A DNA stretch of 64,000 nt from Coffea arabica (lineage: Eukaryota; Streptophyta; Magnoliopsida; Gentianales; Rubiaceae), in assembly GCF_036785885.1 (NCBI RefSeq), contig NC_092312.1, positions 20,974,001 to 21,038,000 on the forward strand. The letters run 5' to 3'. The notes below the pieces were generated by a model. The model was not told the origin of the DNA and ran no database searches. It saw only the letters and a program-made list of their open reading frames with translations. Below, piece after piece: positions 1 to 12,228 of this stretch. How positions within the stretch are numbered: the first letter of the stretch is position 1; each line of letters begins with the position of its first letter. The position numbers and the translations under genes were made by a program.

Positions 1-217
1 ATATATTGAGGGCCACTACTCGTCCATGGAAGCATTTGATTCCTGTCCATGAACATAAAGAGTTCTGGTCAGAAGTGTTCCAAGTGTCAATGGCTGGATT
101 GGAGAACTCGAATCGTTCTTTGAGAGTGACTAAGGCATGAAAATCAGTAAGAAGAGAAGAAGAAGAAACAGCAGTGCCTACAATAGAGAAGAGTGTCAGG
201 TATAGGAATGGCACCAT
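1..217 (-). CDS. LRR receptor-like kinase, BAM3-like, N-terminal fragment (cut by window edge)
   Basis: Reading leftwards from an ATG at 217-215, the frame stays open to the window edge (72 codons). It starts with a hydrophobic signal peptide (MVPFLYLTLFSIVGTAVS). An LRR N-terminal cap follows, with the typical pattern ALVTLKERF, then IDTWN, then NSLCSWTGIKC and the start of the first repeat, RVVALNI. This cap order is that of the CLV1/BAM class of LRR-XI receptor kinases; NSLCSWTG is closest to what I recall of BAM3. Such proteins sit in the plasma membrane and perceive CLE peptides. The repeats, membrane segment and kinase lie outside the window, so the subfamily is an inference. The promoter and 5' UTR are to the right. 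Confidence 0.82.
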   Translation of the reverse strand, partial: MVPFLYLTLFSIVGTAVSSSSLLTDFHALVTLKERFEFSNPAIDTWNTSDQNSLCSWTGIKCFHGRVVALNI

Positions 218-2552
218 AGTTTTGCTGGATAAATTCTTTTCAAGGAAAGTAATGAGTTTGGAAGGACTTGGAGAAGAAACAAAGGATTTTAAGACTGAGG
301 ATTTTGGAAAAGTACAAATGGAAAGTTGAGGGAATCTGAGAAACCTCAAGTTTATACTGATTGAAAGAATCAAACATCTTGAGAGAAAGAGGCTTCAAAA
401 TCAAGGAAGAAGCTAAGCCCCCCCACCCCCCCTTTTCTCCTCCTCAGCTTTTGCTTTTCTCTTCCAGTGAAGCGATTAAGATGATCAAAATTGGCAATAA
501 ATAACAGTATATTTCTTGCAAGTTATGTAGCAAAGCCAAGAGGGGAAAGGAGAAGGAAGAGAAGGTTTTATTGTGAACTAAAGGAAGCGGCCGTTGGGCA
601 ACAGAAATTTAAAGTTCAGATTATGGGTAAAGTAAAGGTGATTCTCCCAGTGTATTTATATGACAAGAATACACTTTAGCTTTAATCAAAGGATAGTCTT
701 TATTTTGAGCAAGAGATGATGGAATTTCACTTTCAAAGTTCCAGTCATGGAGAATGATTAAGTTGGTCTCATACAAGTATTTTTCTGCTTTTCAAAGACC
801 AACAACAGCAGGCTTTGATATTTCATTTTTTGAAAATAAAACTGAAAACAAAAGTGCAAAAGTGGGCATCGTAATCAATGCGTCATGCCACTACTACAAA
901 GCTATTTTGTGTCATTTTGACACAAATGTACGACACAGAAGAGATGCGCAGGTGAGAGAGAGCAAGGTTGTTGGAATTTATGGGCAAATATGCATCCCCA
1001 ACCTGTAGCTTCAATTCTACTTCTGCATGCTTGCTTAGTACTTGTGTATCAGCAAAATTATACCATCTTGGCGTCATTTTGGTGTTTGCAGTTTGTTGCG
1101 GCTTTCCAATTTGCGTGTTTACTGAGTACGAAATGCTCTCATCAAATTTGTCATAATAACCAATTCAAGAATCGTCGAATTGATCTTGTACCTTGTTAAT
1201 AGTATATGCTGTTCCGGGAATAAATAGCATAAGGAATCTGGACGTACAAAGCCCCCTAATTATGCTGTTCCTGCATGCCATTGAAATTTGCCTCCCTTCA
1301 AATACTTCTTGTACCTGCAAAAAAATCATACCAAATGCTGGCCTTTCAAGACTGGCTGTACAGCTAGGGATACCAGGATACTTAATAGCTTTAAGTTTCT
1401 AATAAAGAGAATCAGTAAGGGTTTCGTCATGCAAAGATAGTTATTTCATATTTCATCAGGTGCACGATGATTTTGTATATATGTTCAAAAGTTCAGTCCT
1501 TCATCATCAACCACAATTAAAAGAAAGAAAGAAAGAAAAAATAATAATAACGGTAGTAGTATTGCGCACAACTAAGGGATGGCATTGGAGGATGAATCCC
1601 TAATGATCCTCCCCCTGTCTTTGTATCAAATTGTTCGCATGGCACATGTACGGCACTGGATAGGAGCACTCAAGATAAGACTAGATTTGAGGACACAGTT
1701 TTGTGTACTTTGATGTCCGTGTATCTGATCATGTACTATTACACTTACACATGCTTAATTTTCTATTACCGAATGTAATATTTTCTACTGCCTCGAGTAC
1801 AATCAGGAGACAAATGCCTGCAACATTAACAGTAGATGTAAGACGTAAAAGATGATGATAATTAATATATCATTACCATGTTTTTTTGAGGGAATGATCT
1901 GTAAATAATTACTGTGCAGAGAGTACTGTGGTCATGGGGTTGCATGGAAGAAGCAACCAGGAAAGCTTTTCTTCTTCTGCAGCCGCTGCTTTATTCCATT
2001 TTCTTTCTTTCTTGATCGCTTGCCCTACAGGTCTGGGACCAAGTCTCTATGTAATCTAATGTGTATTTGAGCTTTATTAGAAGATGGAATAGTCCTAAAG
2101 AGAGGGCTGAAAAGCAAAAGCAGAGAGAATACTTAATTTGCTTTTGATCATCTCCCCACTTGGAAAGAAAGAAAAAGAAAATCCATGATCCCTCACTTCA
2201 CATGGAAAGGAGTGCTGGCCTGCTGGGCTGGCTCTCTTGTTGCGGTATTAAGTTGAACAGTGAAGACTCATCAGAGCTGAGAGACAGGCATGAGACACCC
2301 TAGCCTCCTTCTCTCTTAGAAAACAGAAAACAAAAAGAAAAAAGAAAAAAGAAAATCCATGGCCCCAAATGCATGGAAAAGAGTGCTCTTGTTTATGTCT
2401 ACGTGAATTCAATTCAATTGTACATATCTTTCTCTTTCTTAGTTGTGGCTTTTTCATTTTTTTTCAGTATAGAAAGAATGTGGCTTGGCTCCACTTGTGT
2501 TTAAAACTCGTGTGGCAAGACTTGTGCACTACATGGGCAAGAGTAGTGACCG
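218..2552. other. Upstream region of the BAM3-like gene; no other gene seen
   Basis: The first few hundred bases should hold the 5' UTR and promoter of the minus-strand receptor kinase. A C-rich run lies near 418-432. The rest is AT-rich with short purine tracts. Short ORFs here have no recognisable domain and no coding-like composition. Confidence 0.5.
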
Positions 2553-2976
2553 CAAGGCTGCAAACGAGCCGGCGCGGGCGGCTCGAGTCGAGTTCAAGCT
2601 GGATCGAATCGAAATCGAGCTCGAACTCGAGTTCAACATATTAAACTCCGACTCGCGAGTTCGAGTATATATATTTTTTTATTTTTTTATTTTAAGTATA
2701 TATATTTTTAATTTTTTTATTTTAATAGTAAAATTACATATATATCATTAATATTTTATTATTTATTAAGAAAAAAATATTATTTTATAAAAAATAAAAT
2801 AAATATTTTTTATTTTTTTCGAACTCGAGCTCGGCTCGAATCAAGTCGAGCTCGAGCTCGAGTTTGAAATTGTCAGCTCGTCGAACTTGAGTTCAAGCTC
2901 GATTTCAATGAAATTATGTCGAGACTCGACTCAATTAGACCAAAATTCGACTCGATTCGACTCGTTTGCAACCCTA
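2553..2976. mobile_element. hAT-like non-autonomous element, CTCGAG-rich family, copy 1
   Basis: The ends are inverted: GGCTGCAAACGAG at the left and CTCGTTTGCAACCCTA at the right. Both arms are full of GAGCTCGA-type motifs and the centre is an AT-rich core. It is the same family as the elements at 3207, 6525 and 7544. The left terminus has lost the TAGG start, and no clean 8-bp target duplication remains, so the left boundary is approximate. Confidence 0.72.
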
Positions 2977-3206
2977 GGCAAGACGCAAGAAAGGCGCTTT
3001 TTTGAGGAGTCTCTGTCTATCCAACTGATACAGGAAGGTCTCTGAGGTCTCCCCTGTTTTGAAGGGTCATTTTCTTGTGGTCTTGCTGTAGCCAAAGCCC
3101 TCCCGTGGGCTGAAGTCCTTGTAATTTGTACGCAGCATGGGGAACTAGTTTTGGACTGATGTCTAAGAAGGTGCTGTACCTTAGCCTTAAATCAAATCAC
3201 TATCAC

Positions 3207-3555
3207 TAGGGTTGCAAACAATCGAGTCGAACTGTGATTTGATTGAGCCGAGTTTTGATTTAAGTTTATCAAACTCGAACTCGAGTTCGACGAGTTGACA
3301 ATTTAAAGTTCGAGCTCGAAAAAGTAAGAAATAATTATTTTATTTTTTAAAAAATAAATAATATAATATTTTTTTAATAAATAATAAAATATTAAAGATA
3401 TATATGAAATTTTATTATTAAAATAAATAAATATATTTATATGCTCGAGTTCGAGTTCAAGTTGGATTTGATTAGCTCAAGCTCAATATTGATCGAGTTC
3501 AAATCGAATTTTGATTCGAGTCGCTCGCGAGCAGTTCTTTTCATTTGCAGCCCTA
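3207..3555. mobile_element. hAT-like non-autonomous element, CTCGAG-rich family, copy 2
   Basis: Inverted ends TAGGGTTGCAAAC and ATTTGCAGCCCTA flank arms rich in TCGAG and an AT-rich core. The flanks ACTATCAC (3199-3206) and ATCATCAC (3556-3563) match at 6 of 8 positions, which fits an aged 8-bp target duplication. There is no coding capacity. Confidence 0.78.
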
Positions 3556-6524
3556 ATCATCACTGTGTGATGTGATGATTCCTTAGAAACCACTTAACTC
3601 AAGATTATGCAATTAACCGTGACCTTGTGCTGCCTGTTTCTGTCAAGGGCTCGGGGAGGGGTTGAATTCCCACTTCGGCGGAGCTCCTTGAATTAATCCA
3701 CACTTTTTTAAAAGGGGTGATTAGCTCATGGCTGATTTACAAGTTTTCACTATGCCAGCCTTTTAACTTGTCTTCTTAATCCCTTAAGGCTTTCTCATGA
3801 ACAGTATCAATCAGAACAGAAACTTTCTTGGTCAGAAAGCCCAGAGAAAATTGTCAGTCCTGTTCATGTGTGCATTTATTTTGAAGGATTATTAAGGGGC
3901 TGAAACATCAAAGGCAGGCAACTGCTGACACTTGAAGAGTTGGGATTATTTCCAATTCTTTTTTTTTTTTTTTTGAGTTTAATTAATTCGGATCATATTC
4001 GCAAAGTTGCAGATTTTTGCTTGGGTTCCATCAAGACAAGAATCTGTGGATACACGTCAGATACAGTCAACGGCCAAACTGATGATGACCAATTATTAGA
4101 TGCATCATTTCTTTGATCGGAAACAATAATTAATGACTCGGGAATGAACAGCATGGTTCTCGATTTGGCCTGCTGCTCAAAGATAGATATCCTCATTACT
4201 GTTGCAGAGCCCTTTCTTCAGCAAAGAGCAAACTAACATGTTTGTCCTCTCGTCTGTGATCAGATGAGGTACGGTCCTAAAGTCTGTCCTTTTGCCTTTG
4301 TTTATTTCTCTGGCAGATGGAGATGTCCTTTTTCACTTTGCTACCCACCCATTCAATTTCAAGGCGGAGTTAGTTATCAACTTTGAGAGACTGATGCTGG
4401 AACCTCACTTGCACCATACGAAAAATGATTGGCTCCCCGTCCCCGGTGACAGTCTACAGTTTTCTCTTTAATTCAAGTGGTCCCTCTCAACTCTCAAGTA
4501 TGAAACTCTCGAGTGGGCTGAGTCGTTTTCACTTCCAATCAACCAGCCACGGGCGAAGCAGCAATCCTCCTCTCCTCTGATTGTAGGTCGGGGGTGCACA
4601 TCTTGCATTTGCAATTAAATCAAACGATGTGTAGTGGCATACTCCTTTAATTTAGAGATGGGTTTTTGTTCTTTTAACGCTTCGTAGTTGATATTGGCTG
4701 GAGTCGGAGTAGTACGCAAATATTGGCCATTTACTTAACTAAAAACTATATACGTGCCAATTCTTTCTCAATTCAAGAACTAAATTCTTGTTTTTTTATA
4801 TGATTTCAAGGATGCAAGAGGTTTATGTGTATGACTCTCAATTGTTACGCATAATCCTAGAAAATCATAATGCTCAATTGAAAAAGAGAGGGGCTACTGT
4901 TGATTTGACCAAATAGAGCTCAACAGATGGATGAAAAAAGAAAGAAAGAAAAAGCTGAGGCATTCGCATTTTGCCTCAGATGGGGAACTTTAGGCCTTTG
5001 AGGGATGCTCTATGAAGCTTTATCTTGGAAGAAGATGATTTTTTTTTCCCTCTTTTTCTGAGGGATCAAAGAAGATCAACTAGTAAGTAGAAAGAAGAAA
5101 AAGAAAGGACAAAGCAAGCATCTTTAGAAGGTGGCCTGGCTTTCATTTCATTTAGAAGTTGGTCCGAAAACAAAACCAACACCCTCCCCTGCCTTCCAAC
5201 AGAGATCAAGAGGCCTTCAAATATTTTCAGTTTTTTTGGATGTTCGAAAATCCCTAGCACAGTACAAGAAAAAAAAATTTAATTCATATGTGATAATAAC
5301 AAACGAGTAAATCTTATATACACTGACAGTGTATACATTATCACCGTTTGATTCATGACATGTGTACAAAAGTTAAATTTCAAATTCAAATTTTGCATCG
5401 TTGTCATTCATCCAACGCTCAGAATGTATATACTGTTAGTATAGGAAAGATTAATCCACAGCAATAAGGTGTCACGGAATTTCACAGTCGTGCTAAAAAA
5501 AAATCTAGTGATGATTGATGTACGTACACATAAGGCTAATCTTTGAACCATTTACATCTAACTTATTTTGCAAGTCGCTTTCTTCTCCGCTCCAAAATAG
5601 CCACGCTCCCGTTTGCAGGTCCGCAGGTGCGATCCTTCTCTCTCGCACCCACTGGATTTATATGCCACTAGGGGCCAATCGGGGTCCCGGAAATCCTCCA
5701 ATGTCCAGCTTCTTTTCTGGGGCTGCCTCTGGTGTCCTGTCCTTTTTTTTTTTTTTTTTTTTGCGTTAACCTTTTTGTTAATTTCCCAGAAACCTAGAAA
5801 GAGTTGGTCTAGTAATTATCTTCTTCTTCTTCTTTAATTTTTTGTGAGAGTCATCAGATTTTGTCCTCAGTATACTTCTTGGTCTTCACCAATCTATACG
5901 ATTAAAGTTCGAGATGTGTAATCCTATAACAAAGATTTTGTATACATAATTTTAATGTGGTCAAAAGGAGAAGGGTTCGGTTTTTGAGCTTCATTTCATT
6001 TTTGGTGAAACACATCGAAATTTCGTTAATAAAATCTGCATTAATAGCAGAAATTACATGAGACATACAAAAAATATAATTTCATTTCCTCGAACACGCA
6101 TACTTGTGCTCCGAACTCCAATCCTTTCCAACTAAATCATTCGTCTGATTTTTATTTTTCTTTTAATTGTTGTGCTCGTCGTAGCTTATTCTTGACAAAT
6201 GAATCCATTTTTCTTCTTCATCTCTTGTGCACTTTAATTTAACACAATTTGTGACATAGAGCTGAATTCAAACAAAAAAATGTTACACCAAGATAATTGA
6301 ACTATAGGGTAAATGGTAGTAAACCACCTTATCGTTTGGTCCAAAATATAACAATTCAAAAATTGGTTGAAATTGAGCTAGTACTATAAGTTTTCTTTCC
6401 ATATTTAGCTAATTTAGAATTAGATCGACTTGAATGCTGGAGCTTAACTTCCTCTAGAGAGAGAGAAAAAAAGTTAAAAAAAAAAAAAAGAAAAAGCTAG
6501 CGTAACCATACAAGGGAATAAAAG
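3556..6524. other. Gene-free interval with AT-rich DNA
   Basis: No open frame here has recognisable domains or splice structure. A small MITE lies at 5308-5454. A T run at 5743-5762 and A-rich tracts near 6478 are the only simple sequence. Confidence 0.5.
5308..5454. mobile_element. Small MITE with TATACACTGACAGTGTATA-type ends
   Basis: The left end (TAAATCTTATATACACTGAC) is an imperfect inverse of the right end (TATACTGTTAGTATAGGAAA, then GATTA). The element is about 147 bp with no ORF. The termini are imperfect and a TA or TAA duplication is possible, so the superfamily is not assigned. Confidence 0.5.
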
Positions 6525-7010
6525 TAGGGCGGCAAACGAGCCGAGCCGAGTCGAGCTTTGAGCTAATCGAGCCGAGCCTCGACTAAATTTTACCAAGCTC
6601 GAGCTCGAGCTCGAGCTCGACGAGCTGGCAATTTTCGAGCTCGAGCTCGACTCGAATCAACTCGAGCCGAGCTCGAAAAAAATAAAAAAAAATTATTTTA
6701 TTTTTAAAAAAATAAAAAAATATAATATTTTTTTCTGAATAAATAATAAAATATTAAGGATATATACGTAATTTCACTATGAAAATAAAAAATTAAAATA
6801 TATTTATATATAATATACGTAATTTTATTATTAAATAAAAATAAAAAATATATATAAATATATATACTCAAGCTCGCGAGCCGGCTCGCGAGCTAACGAG
6901 CTTAATATTCTGAGCTCGAGTTCGAGCTCGAGTTTGACTCGAGCTGGCTCGAGCTCGACTCGAGCTTGACTCGAGCCGCTCGCGAGCGGCTCGATTCGTT
7001 TGCAGCCCTA
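6525..7010. mobile_element. hAT-like non-autonomous element, CTCGAG-rich family, copy 3 (best preserved)
   Basis: It begins TAGGGCGGCAAACGAG and ends TTCGTTTGCAGCCCTA. A perfect 8-bp target duplication, AATAAAAG, lies at 6517-6524 and 7011-7018. Long subterminal arms of alternating GAGCTCGAG motifs could pair, and the centre is nearly pure A/T. The 8-bp duplication together with TAGGG ends fits the hAT superfamily. No transposase is encoded, so mobility would need an autonomous partner. Confidence 0.88.
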
Positions 7011-7543
7011 AATAAAAGTACTGTAAAACTAGGATCAAAAGTTCAAGCATCATAATTTTGTTGACAGAATAAAGTGAATCCTTTAACTTAAATATACCAC
7101 AAGGAGTCCTCATATGTATGATTGACGTTGCCACTGGTAAGGATAGCGAATTTCAATGATAGCAATGAAGTCAAACAACGTATCGCTACTTGTAGTATTA
7201 ATTAATTAATCGGCATGATATATAATTATCATCACAAATCTCAAGTTTGCAACTTTAGTTGATTCATATTTAAGATAAATTAGAAGAATATTTGAGAAAA
7301 ATTAAGAAGCTATACTAAGATCTAATCCACTGGGATCGATCGCCTGAAGGATCCCATTCTCCCTTTTATTCACAACTTCTATGCTTTTCTTGGAAGTCCA
7401 CAATTTATCAAATGCAACTTGTGAGTATTTTTAGTTGACTTCAAGGGCGACTTTACAAAGTGGTGTTAATCTGAGTACATATGCAGTTGGAGTTTTCAAC
7501 CATAAATGCACCTCTTGCTACTAAAAATTACTTGTATAACCAA
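7011..7543. other. Spacer between two hAT-like copies
   Basis: AT-rich single-copy-looking DNA. I see no gene, RNA or repeat structure in it. Confidence 0.5.
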
Positions 7544-7936
7544 TAGAGCTACAAACGAATCAAGTTGCTCGCGACTGGCTCGAATCAGGTTTGAGTTGGC
7601 CAAATCGAACTCAAACTCGAGGTCAAGCTCCAAAATATTAAGCTCCGCTCGTGAGCTCGAGTGTGTGTGTATATACATATATATATAATTTATTTTTTAT
7701 TTTAATAGTAAATTATATTTATATTCCTAATATTTTATTATTTATTATGAAAAATTATTTTATTTATTTTTTAAAAAATAAAAATAATTATTTTTTTTTA
7801 TTTTTTCGAACTCGAACTTTATATTGGTAGCTCGTCAAGCTAGAGTTCTAACTCGAATTTGAGCTTAATAAAGCTAAGTCAAGACTCGACTTGATTAGAT
7901 CAAAACTCGACTCGACTCAACTTGTTTGCAGTCCTA
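7544..7936. mobile_element. hAT-like non-autonomous element, CTCGAG-rich family, copy 4
   Basis: Ends are TAGAGCTACAAACGA and TTTGCAGTCCTA. The flanking 8-mers ATAACCAA (7536-7543) and ATGACCAA (7937-7944) match at 7 of 8 positions. Arms with TCGAG motifs and an AT core match copies 1-3. It is more decayed than copy 3. Confidence 0.8.
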
Positions 7937-7995
7937 ATGACCAAAAGACAACCACCAATTTCTATAGCGTAATTTGGAGAAGTAAACGTTAACAA

Positions 7996-8156
7996 GTGTG
8001 TTTGGATAGGAGATTACTTTGGAATAAATTTTTTAAAAAGTACTGTAGCACTCTTTTGATGTAATGTATGTAAAATAAAAAATAATTGAAAAATCAGTTG
8101 ATGATGGAAGTAAATCAGTATGTAAATAAGATATAAATAAAGTGCAATCCAAACAG
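7996..8156. mobile_element. MITE, TTTGGAT-ended family
   Basis: The left end GTGTGTTTGGATAGGAG is inverted at the right as GCAATCCAAACAGA. The interior has the family hallmarks TACTGTAG and TGATGTAATGTATG. Relatives are at 11611, 20453, 21285, 23109 and 39375. It encodes nothing. Confidence 0.62.
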
Positions 8157-10210
8157 AGTTAAGTTGTTAGTATCATATTCTGCGGTGCTTGTCCAAGTTC
8201 TTCTAACTTGTTAGCTCTCAAACCACGCAAAATACAGAAAAGTTGCATTCTCCCGTAGCTACTAGGAGCCTTTAACATTCAAATGAGATGCTGAAATCAC
8301 AATCCGAATATTTTACTATTAAAAAGAGAAGAATTTTTATCAACTTTGCCATTGATCACACTGGCTCCTGCTTTTGATAAAAGGGCTTTGCATTCTTCAC
8401 CTAAGTTCTATTAATCTTGCTTTTAATTCAATAGTTATAAAGAAGTTTGTTTGTTTAACCTAGATTAATGAAATGTCTCATTGCCTCCGATTTCTTTTTC
8501 TCTACTTTGTTTTGCTCTTTGTATTTATCCCCAACCCCCCTCCCTCTTCCCAAAATATATATATATATATATATATAAGTAAAAGACATCATTCGTCCAG
8601 CCTGATACTGATCAATCAACATTACCAACTTGTGTTGACTCATTAATAAGAACGTATCATTTTCTCACAAAATCGTATGTTCGAATCTCGCTGTCGATGT
8701 CATGATTATATCGGTGAACGATCTATAAGAACTCCCATAAATAACTTATGATTTCGGGGATATACTTCTACTCGTAATGATGATCGAAATCGAACTCATC
8801 CAAAATTTTTTGTATATATAAAAAACAAAATTAGTGATCAGCATACAATGCAAAAGAAGGGCAAGATGGATTAATGAGAAAGCATATTGCATGTCCATGT
8901 CAAGGAACCTAGCTTGCTATGTACATTTAGGTCCGCGCCTATACATTGATTTGTATGTACAATTATTGTTTACACATCTCCAATTTGACAAATATTGTGG
9001 CATTGACCTTAAATCTGTGGGGTTGGTCACTCCTGGCATTGGTGGAAATCCAAGTCATGTTCAAATGGGCTTTGTCCACCCTCTCCATCTTTTTGAGCAT
9101 CATTGTCACTCATTGCTCCCACAAACATGCTTTCTAAATCAAGAATTCTCTCATTCAGTATTCATCCCCATTTCCCGACCTAGCCAAAGCATATATTCAC
9201 CCCCCCCCCCCCCCAAATTCTCGCCTGAGTTACTCTTTTTGTCCAAAGTTGTGAGCCATCCCCTTTCGTAGCTGTACGTAAAAGATAATGCTTAGATACT
9301 AGCTAGCAAGCTTTCATGATGTCCTCGAAGGTTTTTTATTTTTGGGGGGGGGGGGGGGGGGGATCTCTTTAAAGTACTATTTTGTTGTTTTTTCACAATG
9401 TGGAGAGAATGCAATCAGATCTAGCCAAAGCCATTTCTTTGGTTACATATGGTTATCTAGTGTTCAAAGTTGGATCAAACAAATCAAATCAGTGAAATTG
9501 GCAACTACGTACAATTAAGCGGACTAATTAAATTGATCACATATCACATTGCCATGACAAAAACTCATCAATATAATTTCCGTAATTGCTTTGATTACTA
9601 AGAAGAAAACAAGAAACACTTCATCTCTACGCCCATGCCCAGTCTAGTCTCTCACACAAATAAATTCGCATTTTCTTTCATTTTTAGCTGGATAGAGTTA
9701 AAGCAAAACCTAAAGCAGAAAGTAAGCTTCATGATGCTGAACCCTTATCCTATTTGGGCTCTTTATGCTTTCTTTCTTGTAACTTTACTGGAGGGTTTGA
9801 GTTGGCGTGTCAGAAGGACTCAAAACAGCTAAACTAGGAAGCAGCTGCATGAACTTTTATTTTATATACACGATGAGATCTAATTCTAAAAGACAGGACC
9901 ACTCAGGATGCTAGAATTATACATGGGTCATTTCATATTTTTAGATTGGGTTTGGGATTTCGATAGCCAGTATTTGGGAATGAGAAATTCAGTGCCGGGG
10001 TGATGATACTGAAAATGAGTGTCCACTTACTTAATTAAGTATTGGTACAGTCCCTCTATTTGATCCTCAGACTAAAATGACAGCGGAATAAGAATTAGTT
10101 AAACCAAACAAGAATGTAGGAATAAGATACATCGATTCCATTCTGGGATTTTGAATTTTGATTCCAGTTCCACTTCCCCAGTAGGAAATCAATTGACCTT
10201 GTTATTATTT
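8157..10210. other. Gene-free interval
   Basis: AT-rich, with an (AT)n tract near 8556-8576, a C run near 9200-9213 and a G run near 9345-9361. The longest open frame (8834-9271, 145 codons) has no domain, no splice context and crosses a poly-C run, so I do not call it a gene. Confidence 0.5.
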
Positions 10211-10370
10211 TCTGTTTCCTAAAAAAGGTTAGTTTTGCTGACGTTGTACGTAGGGAGGGCAACGGGACGGGGTTGGGGCGGAGGACCCCTTCTGTTTCCT
10301 AAAAAAGGTTAGTTTTGTTGACGTTGTACGTAGGAAGGGCAACGGGGCGGGGTTGGGGCGGGGGACCTCT
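10211..10370 (+). repeat. 80-bp tandem duplication spanning an insertion junction
   Basis: Two 80-bp units (10211-10290 and 10291-10370) are nearly identical. Each holds host flank, the target-site copy GTTGTACG and the first bases of the GC-ended hAT-like element (TAGGGAGGGCAACGGG or TAGGAAGGGCAACGGG). The duplication therefore arose after the transposon had inserted. Confidence 0.85.
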
Positions 10371-11091
10371 CCTCCATCCCTCGCCCCGCTGCTTACAAAC
10401 TCCCTCCGCCCCCGCCCCACCCCGCTTCTCCCGTGGATGCTCCCGCGGGACTAATAAAAATTTGTTATATAATTTTATTATGGTTAAAATTTAGCAAATA
10501 ATCAAGTACTAAAATATCAACACATCATCAAATTATTATTTATTGTAATTTTATAATTGAAACTTATAATAACAATCAAACAAAAATTATTTGAATACAA
10601 TCCAACATGATGAAATAAATATAACTAAAGTAGTCAAGTTTTCACTTTTGGCACAAATACAATCACTAATTCATTATTGTGCTTGTGCTTTTTTTAAGAA
10701 AAAAATGATATTGTATTAAGTGTAATTAGGAATTTAGTATAAATGTATTAATAAATTTAGTATAACTAATTAATAATTTGTATTAGTACACATATATAAT
10801 TATTAATATAATTAATAATATCAATTATATTATATATACTAATAGACATCATATAATACATATAACTAATAATATCATTATCATAAGTTTATAACTAATT
10901 AAATTATATATTATATATATAATTGTATACATATATATTTTATATATTTATTTTTTTAAAGCGGGTGGCGGGACGGGGGATGTAGCGGGGATACACCTTC
11001 CCGCCCCCGCCCCGTTTCTAAGTCAGGGGGAATTCCCCCGCCCCCGCCCCAACCCGCTCCCCATTAGCCCGCCGCGGGATTGCCATCCCTA
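10251..11091. mobile_element. hAT-like non-autonomous element with GC-rich inverted ends
   Basis: The left end TAGGGAGGGCAACGGG (10251, repeated at 10331) and the right end CGGGATTGCCATCCCTA (ending 11091) are inverted and GC-rich. The centre (10440-10950) is very AT-rich. The 8-mer GTTGTACG precedes both left-end copies and follows the right end at 11092-11099, a perfect 8-bp target duplication. There is no transposase. The original left boundary could be 10251 or 10331 because of the tandem duplication. Confidence 0.87.
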
Positions 11092-11242
11092 GTTGTACGC
11101 GCTTTTGGCTTTGCCACAATTGCAAGCATCTGCCATGTCGTTTCTGAAATTCATTGACCTCACGGTCGGCCATCATGTTTGCTTGCCTTAGAATTTTGGA
11201 CTCTCTTCCCGTACCCTAAATTTGGAATTTCAAGAACATTTT

Positions 11243-11537
11243 GGGTGCATTTGATAAAACTGAAATCTAAAAACTAAGTTTAAAATCTAAAATCTAAATA
11301 ATAAATTCATTAAGTTATTAAATTATTAAATATTAAATTTAATACATTTGAGTGTATATCATATTTATTGGTAAATGAATAGTTTATCACTTAATTTTAC
11401 GAGCAAGTTTTGCCTAAAAAATTCAACACCGATTAATTATTTCAGATGTTCAATTTTTGATATTATCAAACGGTCTAAATATATTAAGATCTGAATCCAT
11501 TAATTTTAAGTGTTGGATTGAGCTATCAAACATGACC
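11243..11537 (+). mobile_element. AT-rich MITE, TTTGATA-ended family, copy A
   Basis: It runs from GGGTGCATTTGATAAAACTG to AGCTATCAAACATGACC, with inverted ends. Internal hallmarks are CATTTGAGTGTATATCA and ATCAAACGGTCTAAATATAT. It shares these with an inverted copy at 12229-12497 and a shortened copy at 35149-35370. Confidence 0.65.
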
Positions 11538-11610
11538 TTTATGTCAACTTCTAAGATTATTTTAGGCAGTAACATAGCATGCAAATCAAATACAAGTTTG
11601 AAAGTCTTGA

Positions 11611-11832
11611 CCCTATTTGGATTACGGGGTTTAGCAGAAAAATTCTCTCGATACATTTTTCAATTACTTTTTATTTCACATACATCACGTTGCCACCGTA
11701 TATTTTTTTACAAAAATTCTAAAAACTTGCCGTCCAACAACGCCGGTCTCTCAAAAACCCGTTATGGGCCCTATAATGTATTGGGCTCGAAAAATCAAAA
11801 CCACTGTTGGCCTACAAGTTCAAACAGAGTCT
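11611..11832. mobile_element. MITE, TTTGGAT-ended family, long variant
   Basis: It starts CCCTATTTGGATTACGG and ends TTCAAACAGAGTC, with the internal family motifs TTTCACATACATCAC and CAAAAATTCT. It is about 220 bp, longer than its relatives. Boundaries are approximate. Confidence 0.5.
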
Positions 11833-12228
11833 TAGTGGCATTCAATTAAGAGTTTGAAACTCCAAACATGGAGCCCATTTGGTTAGCTGCCTTTAGTCTT
11901 TGCTTTTGCATACTTTTATTTGTAGCAGGCATTTCATGTTGCCCTTGCCATTGCAAACGCTTTGTGTATTGCTAACTTGCTGCGTTCGTGTAAGCAAAAT
12001 GTTCAATAAATACATCAGTGCATTTTGGCGTGGCATTTAACAAATAATAATTATGTGTGCATGCACGAGGATTAGGGTGCCACAAGAATCTACTTAATTT
12101 TTGTGTGCATACATTCCTCACCTGTTGTCTAAGGCCAATTTTTGGCATGGAAGTATCTTATCTAAGAGACAAATGTTACACCACAATCACCTGACTTGGC
12201 AACAACCAGGAAAGTAGTGAAGAAACAA

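Noticed and set aside
2553-7936. GAGCTCGA-rich blocks as coding sequence (Ser/Arg/Glu-rich frames)
   Set aside because: The apparent proteins are translations of the palindromic element arms and occur on both strands equally.
8834-9271. 145-codon open frame on the plus strand
   Set aside because: No domain, low-complexity end through a C run, no splice or promoter context; likely chance in non-coding DNA.
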